NCBI GenBank assembly: GCA_020638855.1
Contig: JACKHT010000011.1
Location: forward strand, 1-64,000
Direction: 5' to 3'
DNA: 64,000 nt
Source: Planctomycetota bacterium
Lineage (GTDB): Bacteria > Planctomycetota > UBA1135 > GCA-002686595
Below are positions 17,860 to 26,337 of this stretch, in pieces (position 1 is the first letter of the stretch; each line of letters opens with the position of its first letter). The position numbers and the translations under genes were made by a program. A model generated the notes under the pieces. It made no database searches and had not been told where the DNA came from. It worked only from the letters and a program-made list of their open reading frames with translations.

Positions 17860-18900
17860 ATGTTCTGGAATGCCTTTGTACCCGTTTTGTTGGCCGCCAT
17901 CGCTTGGCCACAGGCGGGTAGCGATCCCCAGCCCGCCCAGGGCTCCATCGCTTCGGAGCCGGCAAAGGTCCACGACCTGCGTGTGCCCACCCATTTGGAG
18001 GGGCTCGACCTCGTGATCCCCGCCCAGGAGCGGTTGGTGTTCTACGTGGAGTTGGACGTGGCCGTCCTGGGCAAGATTCGAGTGGGCTCGCTCGTGATCA
18101 CCTCCAACGTGGAGGAGTACCGGGCCGGACTTCCCCGACGGGGAGAGCGCGCGGAAGATCAGCCGTTCAGCCAAAGAGGGTTCATCCAGGCGAAGGCCGC
18201 CGGCGGCTACATGGGATACAACGTTGAGCATGAGATCAACGCTCGCATCCTGCCCCAGGAGTGGCCGCGCGTGATCGTGCACGACTACCAATCGGGGTCG
18301 GAGAACCGTCGCCGCGAAGTGATGTACGGAACCCGCCAGGGCAAGCCCATGTCTTGGTACCGTCGCGATCGCCATTGCGAAAACTGCGAACGACGCGAAC
18401 ACTTCGTCTCCGGCCTCTTTTCCGACGCGAAGCACTGCGAAGGCTGCAAACGCGCCGAACACCGCGATTGGGATGCGCCGGTGATGCAGCCGATTCCGGA
18501 AGGGGCATTGGATATGATTAGCGCCATTTTCCTTGCCCGGGAATTGGTGCGCACCCAAACCGGCCGGGTGGACTTTCCCTTGCTCGACAAGGAAACTTGG
18601 TGGGACCTCTCGATGGTCTTGGGGGAGAGCGCCTTCATCGACACTCCGGCGGGTACGTTTGCCTGCCGCGCGGTCAAACTCGATCCGCGACCGCCCAAGC
18701 CGGGGGACGACCTCAACGAGTTCAAAGGACTCTTTGGTATCCACGGAACCCTCAGCATTTGGCTGGATGAAGCAACCGGAGTGCCGGTCATGATCGAGGG
18801 TTTGGTGCCGCTTGGCCCCATGAACCTTGACGTGGCCATCGTCCTGGCCGAGTATCAGGACACGCCTGTAGGCTTCAAGCCTGCGGACCCGACCCGTTAG
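17860..18900 (+). CDS. Exported DUF3108-like protein with duplicated HCxxC motif
   Basis: A 346-residue protein with an N-terminal export signal (about residues 1-18). The body resembles DUF3108-type periplasmic proteins: a beta-rich core starting VLGKIRVG, and a late section on conversion to a lipid-like barrel (LSIWLDEATGVPVMIEG). Between residues 170 and 203 it carries two copies of an H-C-E-x-C-x-R-x-E-H motif (C173/C176 and C193/C196), which could bind a metal. This insertion is not a known part of DUF3108. It follows the dehydrogenase gene by 42 bases. The 3' end overlaps the convergent ygfZ gene by 26 bases. Confidence 0.62.
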   Translation: MFWNAFVPVLLAAIAWPQAGSDPQPAQGSIASEPAKVHDLRVPTHLEGLDLVIPAQERLVFYVELDVAVLGKIRVGSLVITSNVEEYRAGLPRRGERAEDQPFSQRGFIQAKAAGGYMGYNVEHEINARILPQEWPRVIVHDYQSGSENRRREVMYGTRQGKPMSWYRRDRHCENCERREHFVSGLFSDAKHCEGCKRAEHRDWDAPVMQPIPEGALDMISAIFLARELVRTQTGRVDFPLLDKETWWDLSMVLGESAFIDTPAGTFACRAVKLDPRPPKPGDDLNEFKGLFGIHGTLSIWLDEATGVPVMIEGLVPLGPMNLDVAIVLAEYQDTPVGFKPADPTR

Positions 18901-19954
18901 CAGGCAAATCCGCGATCGTGGCGGAATGGCCCGAATCGCCCAATTGGAAGCAGGTTTCCGGGGTTTGGTGCTTGCGCTTCACGTACGCCAACACCACGCC
19001 TCGGTCGAGGGCAAAGGAATAGGCCCAGCTGGTGACGACGCCCAGATCGCGAATCTCCTCGGCCTCGACTTGCAACAGCCGAGTGCCGGCCGGAATCGGA
19101 TCGTCGGAGTCGACGGTGAGCAGCATCAGGCGCTTGTTGAGTCCACCGTAGGTGTCGATCTTGGCCACGACCTCTTGGCCGATGTAGCAGCCCTTCGTCA
19201 AGCTGAAGGCGTCTTCCAGCCTAGCTTCTTGAGGATAGATCGAGTCGTCGACGTCCACGCCCCAGAGTCCCCAAACCGTTTCCGCGCGCAGCGAGTCATA
19301 GGCCACCAGCCCGCAAGGAGTGCAGCCGCTTGCGATCAGCGATCGCCATACCGGCTCAACTGCTTCGTGCGAAACGCGCAGGCGTAAGCCCGGTCGGCCC
19401 GCGACGGGAATCGCTTGCGCGTGCACGCGGTGCGTTCCCAACGCCCCTTCGGACCAAGTGTTGGGTTGCGTCGGCAGGGGTCCGTCCCACTGCGCCGCAA
19501 GGTACTCAAGCGCCTTGGGGCCCAAGAGTTCCAGGTAAGCCCACTCGGAACTCGTATCCCGCCAGGTGATCGCTTCCCCAAAGTGGTAACCGTCCAAAGC
19601 TTGCAGCAGTGCAACCGCCCCGCCTTCGGGGGTCGTGGCCGTGAATCCGCTGGCATCGCGCTCCAATTCGAAGAGGTGCAGGACCTTGCCCTTGGGGGAA
19701 AGCAGCATGCAGCGTTCGATCGATCCCTCCTCCAGGTGCCGCACATCCCCAGCCAGGATGCGGTTCAAGAAGCCCGCCGCCTCCGCGCCTTCGATGCGCA
19801 GGGATCCCAAGTTGCTGCGGTCGAAGAGGGCGCAGCCTTCGATCGCCGCGCGGTACTCGCCGGGGACATCCCCGTGGGTCAGGACCGGGAGGGGCGCCCC
19901 GGGGGGCGCTAGGCGAGCTCCTTGGGCGGTGTGGAGGGGGGCGAGCAGCGTCAT
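18875..19954 (-). CDS. ygfZ: YgfZ/GcvT-family folate-binding Fe-S repair protein
   Basis: A 359-residue folate-binding protein of the GcvT-like fold that supports iron-sulfur enzyme maintenance. The diagnostic YgfZ motif K-G-C-Y-x-G-Q-E is present as K254-GCYIGQ-E261, with the reactive Cys256. The N-terminal half shows the GcvT-like pattern CALFDRSNLGSLRIEG. It lacks the features of a real aminomethyltransferase operon: no gcvH or gcvP is nearby. It is divergent from the cytochrome c gene at 20055. Confidence 0.88.
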   Translation of the reverse strand: MTLLAPLHTAQGARLAPPGAPLPVLTHGDVPGEYRAAIEGCALFDRSNLGSLRIEGAEAAGFLNRILAGDVRHLEEGSIERCMLLSPKGKVLHLFELERDASGFTATTPEGGAVALLQALDGYHFGEAITWRDTSSEWAYLELLGPKALEYLAAQWDGPLPTQPNTWSEGALGTHRVHAQAIPVAGRPGLRLRVSHEAVEPVWRSLIASGCTPCGLVAYDSLRAETVWGLWGVDVDDSIYPQEARLEDAFSLTKGCYIGQEVVAKIDTYGGLNKRLMLLTVDSDDPIPAGTRLLQVEAEEIRDLGVVTSWAYSFALDRGVVLAYVKRKHQTPETCFQLGDSGHSATIADLPANGSGPQA

Positions 19955-20054
19955 GGGCGGGATCGGTTGGAGGGCAACTTGACTTCGCCAAGCAGGGCGG
20001 CACCATAGCTGCCCGCTTCGCCAACTCCTAGGCTTGGCGCCAGTCTACTCACCC

Positions 20055-20741
20055 ATGAAGAGCCCGGTTCAACCCCTGCGCATCGGCATTTTGGCCCTGG
20101 GTTGGACCTTGGTCTGCTTGGGATCGTGGCTCGCGGGGTGTTCGATTGACGAGGCTCTGCCAAGCGCCTGGGTTTTGGGGCCGACCTCCAAGGAACGACT
20201 GGCCCAAGGCACCCAGGACCCGAAGGCTGCCGAACAGGAAATCCTGCGAGCCCTGGAGTCGCTCTTCGGGACCGCGACCGCGCCCCACTGGCCCCTAGGG
20301 GACTCCCAGCCGGAGGGCGCCAAGGTCCTGGCCCAGGCCGCCCAAACCTACCGCGAGGAATGTTCGCATTGCCATGGATTGGAAGGTTACGGCAACGGGC
20401 CCTCCAGCCAGTTCATCCAACCGAAGCCTTGGAACTTCGCGTTGGGCGTGTTCCCCCGCAGTGCGCCCGATGGAAGCGAGCCCAAACTTCCGGCCCTCGT
20501 GACGCTCCTAGAGAACGGAATCGCAAGTTCGTCGATGCCGCACTTCGCACGCTTGGGCAAGCCCGTCTTGATGGGGGTGGCGGGCCACGTTTTGTTGCTG
20601 CTCAAGCGAACGCAGGTGGAAACCAAACTGGTGGACGCCTATCTGCAGGGCGGTCCCGGAAGCCTGACTCCCGAACGGGTGGAGGGCATCCTCGAAACGT
20701 GGTCTGCAGGTCCCCAATCCCTAGCCCAACCGGGGCGCTGA
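20055..20741 (+). CDS. Membrane-anchored monoheme c-type cytochrome (lipoprotein)
   Basis: A 228-residue lipoprotein with a signal segment ending in the lipobox LAGC and one heme c site, CSHCH, near residue 105. A likely axial Met follows in SSSMPHF near residue 158. It is the first gene of an oxidase assembly operon with ctaA, ctaB and a DUF420 gene, so it is probably an electron donor or accessory cytochrome for a heme-copper oxidase (inference from context). The ATG at 20055 was chosen over a TTG at 20034 because it begins the signal peptide. Confidence 0.82.
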   Translation: MKSPVQPLRIGILALGWTLVCLGSWLAGCSIDEALPSAWVLGPTSKERLAQGTQDPKAAEQEILRALESLFGTATAPHWPLGDSQPEGAKVLAQAAQTYREECSHCHGLEGYGNGPSSQFIQPKPWNFALGVFPRSAPDGSEPKLPALVTLLENGIASSSMPHFARLGKPVLMGVAGHVLLLLKRTQVETKLVDAYLQGGPGSLTPERVEGILETWSAGPQSLAQPGR

Positions 20742-20751
20742 GCCCAACGCG

Positions 20752-21690
20752 ATGAGCGATCCGAAACCCGTTTCCCCTTGGCCCGGTCGGTGGGCCTTGG
20801 CGACCTTGCTGGCAGCCATTCCCCTGGTGGTTCTCGGTGGCTTGGTGACGACCCTGCGGGCCGGCATGGCAGAGGATGGCTGGCTGCAGCCCGAAGGCTA
20901 CTGGCTTTGGATGTACCCGCTCGAGAAGCGCATGGTCAGCCTCGGTCGATTTGTCGAACACCACCACCGCGAGTTCGGCTCGTTGGTGGGATTGCTTTCG
21001 ATCGCCACCGTCCTGGCTACCCTGTTTGCCAAGGCCGGTGCGCGCGCTTTCTGGATCGCCTTCCTGGGGTTGGTGGCCGTCTCCGGTCAGGGGGTCGTTG
21101 GCGGGTTGCGGGTGTTGGAGAACAATCCGCGCCTCGCCTTCCTGCACGGTGTGCTGGGGCAGATCGTGTTCGGGATCCTGACCCTGGTGGCCATCTTGCT
21201 CTCGGTCCGCTGGCGACGCTCCGAATTGCCCCGGCTGGCTGCCCCTGTGGGCATGGCTTGGCGGGCCAAGATTCTGCTTGGCGCGTTGCTCATCCAAGTC
21301 ACCTTGGGGGGCTGGTACCGCCATGGCCACGGGCACACGGCGATCGCGCTGCACGGCTTCGGGGCTTTGTTCGTGGTTTGGTGGGGGTTGCAAGTGGCGC
21401 GATCGCTTCGCAAAGCGAGCAAGACCTTCGAAACGGGTTCGGCTGGGGCTCTCCATCTACGCTCCAATGCGCTCTGGTTGACGGGCACCTTGCACTTGCA
21501 GTGGTTGCTCGGGGCTACGGCCCTTTACGCCCTATTCGCCCTCTCCGATGGCATGTCCGGGCAGCACATCTCCCGCAGCGAAATCGTGTTTTCTACCCTT
21601 CACGTGACCGTGGGAGCTATGCTCACCGCCGTCGTGGTTTGGACGTATCTGTGGACCGATCGCCTCGATTCACCCACCCAAGGATCTTGA
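20752..21690 (+). CDS. ctaA: Heme A synthase
   Basis: An integral membrane enzyme of 312 residues that oxidises heme O to heme A for aa3-type oxidases. Eight membrane helices are apparent, and the four heme-ligating histidine regions are present: EHHHRE near residue 64, LHGVLGQ near 128, ALHGFG near 200 and STLHVTVG near 285. It begins 10 bases after the cytochrome c gene and is followed closely by ctaB. The presence of heme A synthesis implies an aa3-type oxidase elsewhere, because the oxidase in this window is cbb3-type and does not need heme A. Confidence 0.9.
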   Translation: MSDPKPVSPWPGRWALATLLAAIPLVVLGGLVTTLRAGMAEDGWLQPEGYWLWMYPLEKRMVSLGRFVEHHHREFGSLVGLLSIATVLATLFAKAGARAFWIAFLGLVAVSGQGVVGGLRVLENNPRLAFLHGVLGQIVFGILTLVAILLSVRWRRSELPRLAAPVGMAWRAKILLGALLIQVTLGGWYRHGHGHTAIALHGFGALFVVWWGLQVARSLRKASKTFETGSAGALHLRSNALWLTGTLHLQWLLGATALYALFALSDGMSGQHISRSEIVFSTLHVTVGAMLTAVVVWTYLWTDRLDSPTQGS

Positions 21691-21704
21691 GCCAAGGATC
21701 TTGA
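21678..21704 (+). repeat. 13-bp direct duplication at the ctaA/ctaB junction
   Basis: CCAAGGATCTTGA occurs at 21678-21690 and again at 21692-21704. The first copy carries the ctaA stop codon. The second places AAGGA eight bases before the ctaB ATG at 21707, so the duplication seems to supply the ribosome binding site. Confidence 0.7.
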
Positions 21705-21706
21705 AC

Positions 21707-22612
21707 ATGTCAGGCAAGCTAGAATCCAAAGCGGCCCGCCGTTCGCTGATGCGCAATGGCTGGATCGTGCTGCTGCGCCCGAGGATCGCGCTGATGGTGG
21801 CCCTGATGGCGATGCTCGGCGCTTCGCTTGCGGGTCAGCCCGGTGGTTGGACCCGTTACTTGGAAGCGGCCCTGTACGTGGTCTTGGTGACGGGCTCCGC
21901 GAGCGTGTTCAACCAGGTCTTCGAGCGGGAGACCGATGGCTTGATGAAGCGGACCGCCCATCGTCCGTTGGTCACCGGGGAACTCTCCGTGCCCGCGGTC
22001 GTGGCCTATGGCGTTGTGTTGGGGGTGGCTGGCGTCGTACCGATGGCCCTGCGGTTCAACCTGCTAGCGGCGTTGCTGCTGGTGGTGACGTTTGTGGCCT
22101 ACGTGGCCGTATACACGCCGCTCAAGCGGGTCAGTACGCTCAATACCGTGATCGGGGCGATCCCCGGCGCCGCGCCGCCACTGCTCGGGTATGTGGCCAT
22201 GGCGGGGGAAGTTGGTCCTTGGGCTTGGTGCTTGTTCGCGGTGCTCTTCGCTTGGCAGTTCCCGCATTTCATGGCGATCGCCTTCTTGTACCGCGACGAC
22301 TATGCGCTCGCGGGTCATCGCATGTTGGCGGATGCCGAGTCAGGACCCGGGGTTGCCGGGCGCCAAGCGTTGCTCTACGCGTTGGCGATCATTCCTGTTT
22401 CCTTGATGCCTTTCCTGGGCCACGTGGCCGGGCCGGTGTACGGCTTTGGCGCCTTGGCCTTGGGCGTGATGTACCTGATTCCCGCCACCGTGTTTGCCCT
22501 GCGGGAAACCCGCCAGCGGGCGCGACTCCTGATGTGGTCTTCGCTCGTCTATCTACCGGGTCTGTTTGCCCTGATCCTGGTGGATCGGTGGCTGCGGACC
22601 CAAATGGGTTGA
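21707..22612 (+). CDS. ctaB: Protoheme IX farnesyltransferase (heme O synthase)
   Basis: A 301-residue UbiA-family membrane prenyltransferase that converts heme B to heme O. The first prenyl-diphosphate motif is N-x3-E-x3-D (NQVFERETDGLMKRTAHRP), with Glu in place of the first usual Asp. The second motif is YRDDYALAGHRML. About nine membrane helices are predicted. The ATG at 21707 has a good AAGGA upstream; a TTG two codons earlier is less likely. It follows ctaA and precedes the DUF420 gene by 3 bases. Confidence 0.92.
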   Translation: MSGKLESKAARRSLMRNGWIVLLRPRIALMVALMAMLGASLAGQPGGWTRYLEAALYVVLVTGSASVFNQVFERETDGLMKRTAHRPLVTGELSVPAVVAYGVVLGVAGVVPMALRFNLLAALLLVVTFVAYVAVYTPLKRVSTLNTVIGAIPGAAPPLLGYVAMAGEVGPWAWCLFAVLFAWQFPHFMAIAFLYRDDYALAGHRMLADAESGPGVAGRQALLYALAIIPVSLMPFLGHVAGPVYGFGALALGVMYLIPATVFALRETRQRARLLMWSSLVYLPGLFALILVDRWLRTQMG

Positions 22613-22615
22613 TCG

Positions 22616-23074
22616 ATGACGAGTTCCCTCCCGCTCATCAATGCGTGCCTGAATGGCACGGCGGCTGTCTTGATGCTGGTGGGGTACCAGCGCATCCGTA
22701 GCGGCCACCGAGAGTCGCATGCTTGGTTCATGCGGCTTGCCTTCTTGGCTTCTGCCGTGTTCCTGGCGAGCTACCTGTACTACCACTTCGTCGTGCTGCC
22801 CGTGCAAAACGGGCCCACGCCGTACAACGGTACCGGAGCCGCGAAGGTCGCCTACCTTGTCATGCTGGCGAGCCACGTTTTGCTGGCCATCGTCAATCTA
22901 CCGATGGTGCTGCGCGTTCTCTGGTTGGCACACAAAGAGGACTGGGAGCGGCATAAGCGCTGGGCTCGCTGGACCTTTCCGATTTGGTTGTATGTCTCCG
23001 TGACGGGGGTTTTGGTTTACTTGCTGTTGTATCCGTGGAACCCGGATCCGCATGGAACTGCCAACATCCCCTGA
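22616..23074 (+). CDS. DUF420 (CtaM-like) oxidase assembly membrane protein
   Basis: A 152-residue protein with four membrane helices and the conserved histidines of DUF420, for example HAWFMRL, YYHFVV, SHVLLAIVNLP and ERHKRWARWTFPIW. CtaM of Gram-positive bacteria belongs to this family and is needed to make active heme-A-type oxidases. Position right after ctaA and ctaB supports the same job here. The start ATG is 3 bases after the ctaB stop, so the genes are cotranscribed. Confidence 0.82.
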   Translation: MTSSLPLINACLNGTAAVLMLVGYQRIRSGHRESHAWFMRLAFLASAVFLASYLYYHFVVLPVQNGPTPYNGTGAAKVAYLVMLASHVLLAIVNLPMVLRVLWLAHKEDWERHKRWARWTFPIWLYVSVTGVLVYLLLYPWNPDPHGTANIP

Positions 23075-23100
23075 TCCTCGAAGCCTTTGGAACGGTCTGT

Positions 23101-24357
23101 TTGAACGCTCACCCCATCGTTGAGTCGTCACCCGCAGCGCGTGCCTACCCCCGCTGGGCTGGCTGGAGGGGGCTCGTGTTGGTGCTGATCCTGGCAGGTG
23201 TCTTGCGCTGGCTGGCCATTGTGCGCCAACCGTTGGGAGTCGAAATCGATGGGCTCGGATATTGGACGATGGCGGCCAATTGGGTCGACGGCAATGGCTT
23301 CGTCGATCATGCGGGCAATCGTGCCTTCTTGAACCCAGGCTACGGATGGTTCCTAGCGGGCTTGTTCCAGGTGTTTGGAATGGGGTTGTCGGTTGGAGCC
23401 TATGCCAATCTGGTCTTGGGACTCTGGTCGGTAGCGCTTTGCTACCGGTTGGGGGGGCTGCTCGGTGGGAAGATGGTTGGGCTTGCGGCCGCGTTTTTTT
23501 GGGCCGTGTATGTGCCAGCCGTTGCTTACACGCCATTCTTGGCCAAAGAGAACCTGCAGATTCCTTTGATCCTTTGGTCGCTCTGCCTGGGACTGGAATG
23601 GGTGCGCAATCCGCTTGCGTGGTGGCGCGCTGGAGGGCTGGGTGCGGTCACGGGCATGTTGGCTTTGGTCGCGATGACGGGGACGCTTTTCGGAGTGATG
23701 GGATTGGTGGTGCGCTGTGCCTTGCCAGGCCATGGGCGCTCGGGTTTGCGTCAAGCCCTGTTGTGGGGAACGGGGGTGTTGGTCTTCGTATTGCCTTGGC
23801 TGTGGCGCAACGAGCGTGTTTTGGGCGCCCCTGTGCTCAACACGAATTCGGGGCTCAATCTTTTCCTGGGGAACCGTGAAGGGGCTACGCTCGACTACCA
23901 GGGCCTCGAAGGCACCGAATTCCAAGCGGAGTGGCATCGGGTCCGGAGCGCGGAAGGAGAAGTGGCTGTCGACCGCTTGGCTCGGCAAAAGGCCCGCACC
24001 TACATTCGAGAGCACCCAGGGCACACCCTGCGGCTTTGGTTCGAGCGCTTCTGGCGCTTCTGGATGCCCCCTGGGTGGAGCTCGGATGGGGTCGAAGGAG
24101 CCGAAGCCCATGCCCGCCGGATCTGGTGGATCCAATGGGTGGGTTTGCTCTGTGGGGCGCTGCTTGCTTGGCGTGTGCCTCGGACGGCGGCGCTCTTGTG
24201 GGTTTGCGCGCTGGTTTGGGCCTTGGCCCACGCGCCCTTCTTCGTGATGTCCCGCTTCCAATTGCCCGTGGTACCCCTTTTGTGCGTGCTCACCGCCCTG
24301 GGGTTGTTCGCGGGGAGCCCCCGAAACGGGAGTGGGCCGGCTCGCGCTTCGGGGTAG
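23101..24357 (+). CDS. Membrane glycosyltransferase (PMT/ArnT-like, GT-C fold)
   Basis: About 418 residues with around ten membrane helices. A first helix is followed by the external loop GVEIDGLGYWTMAANWVDGNGF, which holds acidic residues typical of the catalytic loop of polyprenyl-phosphate-sugar-dependent GT-C enzymes. Likely role: transfer of a sugar to lipid or protein on the periplasmic side. No ATG fits; a TTG at 23101 lies between the DUF420 stop and the first helix and was chosen. Substrate unknown. The gene runs on from the oxidase assembly operon. Confidence 0.72.
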   Translation: MNAHPIVESSPAARAYPRWAGWRGLVLVLILAGVLRWLAIVRQPLGVEIDGLGYWTMAANWVDGNGFVDHAGNRAFLNPGYGWFLAGLFQVFGMGLSVGAYANLVLGLWSVALCYRLGGLLGGKMVGLAAAFFWAVYVPAVAYTPFLAKENLQIPLILWSLCLGLEWVRNPLAWWRAGGLGAVTGMLALVAMTGTLFGVMGLVVRCALPGHGRSGLRQALLWGTGVLVFVLPWLWRNERVLGAPVLNTNSGLNLFLGNREGATLDYQGLEGTEFQAEWHRVRSAEGEVAVDRLARQKARTYIREHPGHTLRLWFERFWRFWMPPGWSSDGVEGAEAHARRIWWIQWVGLLCGALLAWRVPRTAALLWVCALVWALAHAPFFVMSRFQLPVVPLLCVLTALGLFAGSPRNGSGPARASG

Positions 24358-24400
24358 ATTGCGGTTTCCCGCGGGCAGGGCTACCCTGACCCAACCGCCC

Positions 24401-25216
24401 ATGCCCAATTCTGACCTCAACGCTCTCGTTGCCAAGCGCATCGACGTCCACGCTGGGCTCATGATCATGCGCGTGGAGCCGGATGGGTGGGAGTTGCCCG
24501 AGTTCGAGCCGGGGCAGTTTGCGGTCCTTGGGGTGCCCGCCAAGTTTGCGCGTTGCCCGGAGAGCGAGCCCGAAGCCACCCCTCCCGACCCGGAGTCGTT
24601 CATTCGCCGGGCCTACTCGATCGGTTCCTCGAACCGGGATCGGGGCGGGCTGGAGTTCTACATTTCGCTGGTCGAATCCGGGGGCCTCACCCCGCGCCTG
24701 TTCGCCCTCCAGGAGGGGGATCGGCTGAACCTTTCGCCCAAGATCACCGGGAAGTTCACCCTGGAGGATGTGCCCGAGGATCAGGACCTGCTGCTGTTGA
24801 GCACGGGGACCGGAATCACTCCCTACGTTTCCATGTTGCGCAGCACGGACTTAACCCACTCGGGGCGCCGGGTTGCGGTCGTGCACGGCGTGCGCAATTC
24901 CTGGGATCTGGGATACCGGGCCGAGTTGGAGGAGATGGCCAGGGCCAACGAGCGCATCACCTACCTGCCCCTGATCAGCCGCCCGAAGGGGGAGTCGACC
25001 CCCTGGACCGGTCTGGTCGGGTATGCCCAGGACATTTGGTCGAAAGGGGTCCTCGAGCAGCACTGGAAGCGCATGCCCAGCGCTACGGATTGCCACGTGT
25101 TCCTCTGCGGCAATCCGGCCATGATCGACGATGCGGTGACCGTCTTGGAGCGCGATGGGTTCCAGCAGCACTCCAAACGCAATCCGGGAACCATCCATCT
25201 GGAGAAATACTGGTAA
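24401..25216 (+). CDS. fpr: Ferredoxin/flavodoxin-NADP+ reductase
   Basis: A 271-residue soluble FAD enzyme that moves electrons between NADPH and ferredoxin or flavodoxin. The FAD-binding motif is RRAYS at residues 69-73, and the pyridine nucleotide loop is STGTGITPY at 134-142. The chain ends EKYW, the aromatic C-terminus of the bacterial Fpr subclass. An acidic, Pro-rich insertion at about 52-66 is unusual for the family. The ATG at 24401 matches the family start; upstream codons belong to the end of the glycosyltransferase. Confidence 0.9.
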   Translation: MPNSDLNALVAKRIDVHAGLMIMRVEPDGWELPEFEPGQFAVLGVPAKFARCPESEPEATPPDPESFIRRAYSIGSSNRDRGGLEFYISLVESGGLTPRLFALQEGDRLNLSPKITGKFTLEDVPEDQDLLLLSTGTGITPYVSMLRSTDLTHSGRRVAVVHGVRNSWDLGYRAELEEMARANERITYLPLISRPKGESTPWTGLVGYAQDIWSKGVLEQHWKRMPSATDCHVFLCGNPAMIDDAVTVLERDGFQQHSKRNPGTIHLEKYW

Positions 25217-25265
25217 CCCCAGGAGGCCCGGACAGGTCTCTTGGGGGCCTGTTTGGACCCTGGGG
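25217..25265 (+). terminator. Two-tier hairpin after fpr
   Basis: Starting three bases past the last sense codon, CCCCAGG-AGGCCC pairs with GGGCCT and, after an 8-base bulge, CCTGGGG. The tail is GGGGCTCTT, not a long T run. It separates fpr from the four-gene cassette that starts at 25405 and probably ends the upstream transcript. Confidence 0.5.
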
Positions 25266-25392
25266 CTCTTGGGGGGATCCTGCCCCTGACCGTGGGCTAG
25301 GTGCTTGGGGTGGAGTTCCTTCGCCTTACCGGGGTGGGGCCGATCGGAGAACCCATTCAGGCCTGGAGAATCACCCTCTCAGGCCCCAGGAT

Positions 25393-25403
25393 GGGGGGGA
25401 GGG
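25393..25403 (+). promoter_or_regulatory. Purine-rich ribosome binding site before the cassette
   Basis: GGGGGGAGGG lies directly before the tandem ATGs at 25405 and 25411 and best fits the second of them by spacing. It is one of the few clear Shine-Dalgarno-like sequences in this window. Confidence 0.55.
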
Positions 25404-25404
25404 C

Positions 25405-26337
25405 ATGCGCATGAACGAAGGAGTGGACACAAGCGAAGTGAGTGGCGAAGAGGGCGAGGCCGCCGAACGTGCCAATGGCGCGGGCGAGGCCTTGCGTCAA
25501 ATGATTGCCGAGCACGCCAGCCGCCTGGAAGGTGAGGCTGAACAATGGCGTTCCGCCCACAAGCTTCTGCAGCGTTGGTCCAAGCCCGAAGCCCTCACCG
25601 ACTTCGTGCGCCTGGACCGCGACTTGGCCCAGTGCCAAGAGCGATTTGGGGTGGAAGGAATCGACCGGCTCGGCCTGGCCAAAGTGGTCGAAGCGCTCGG
25701 GCGGCATTTGGTCGACGGCAAGAAACGCATGCGACAAGAGCTCGGAAGGCAGCTCAAAGACGTTTGCGCCCGGGCGGGTCTCAAACTCAAGGTCATCAGC
25801 CGCGAAGACCCGGTCGAGCTGCGCATCCCGCCCCTGGCTGTGCGCCTCGATTTGGATTCGGGCAAAGCCGAGATCCTGTTTGCCAAGCAAGTGCTGGAAA
25901 CTTGCCCCGCATCCGCCGAGGCCATCCTCGAGTGCCACCAGGCCACGGTTCGGCGCCTGGAACGAAACTTCGATCCCGCCACGTTCTTCGACCAGTGTTG
26001 GACGGCCTACAAGGCTGGATTGGCCGCCGCCGGGAGCAAGCGGGGAGATCGGCTGGAGTTGGTCGACTTCTTGGGTTATCTGGCCATGCGCATGCAGGGC
26101 CAAGCCTTCTTCGTCGAACCCGTGGCGGGCAACTACCGCGGCTATTCGCGCGGACAGTTCGCCTTTGATGTCAACCGGCTGCGCTTGGCGCGTGGCTTGC
26201 AGCGCGATGGAAAGCGCATGAACTTCGGGGTGGCGACGGGAACGACGGCTACCAAGAAGGGGCGAGTGATTTACATGGAAGACGAATTCGGGCAAGGGGA
26301 ATACAAGCTGAACATTTACTTCACTGAGGGGGCCTGA
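25405..26337 (+). CDS. Cassette protein 1: unknown, with helical N-terminus
   Basis: A 310-residue protein that I do not recognise. The first 30 residues are acidic. Residues about 30-140 are strongly helical and may form a coiled coil (EALRQMIAEHASRLEGEAEQ onward). A beta-like segment follows (LKLKVISREDPVELRIPPLAVRLDLD), then a mixed C-terminal domain ending in a region with many Gly and Tyr. No catalytic triad or metal site is evident. Its stop codon shares one base with the start of the first ATPase gene, so it is part of the same operon. By position it could be the core or target-binding partner of the ATPases (inference). A very divergent TerB-like role is possible but not supported by visible motifs. 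Confidence 0.7.
   Translation: MRMNEGVDTSEVSGEEGEAAERANGAGEALRQMIAEHASRLEGEAEQWRSAHKLLQRWSKPEALTDFVRLDRDLAQCQERFGVEGIDRLGLAKVVEALGRHLVDGKKRMRQELGRQLKDVCARAGLKLKVISREDPVELRIPPLAVRLDLDSGKAEILFAKQVLETCPASAEAILECHQATVRRLERNFDPATFFDQCWTAYKAGLAAAGSKRGDRLELVDFLGYLAMRMQGQAFFVEPVAGNYRGYSRGQFAFDVNRLRLARGLQRDGKRMNFGVATGTTATKKGRVIYMEDEFGQGEYKLNIYFTEGA

Noticed and set aside
18875..19954. Aminomethyltransferase GcvT
   Set aside because: The K-G-C-Y-x-G-Q-E motif is specific to YgfZ, and no glycine cleavage genes are nearby.
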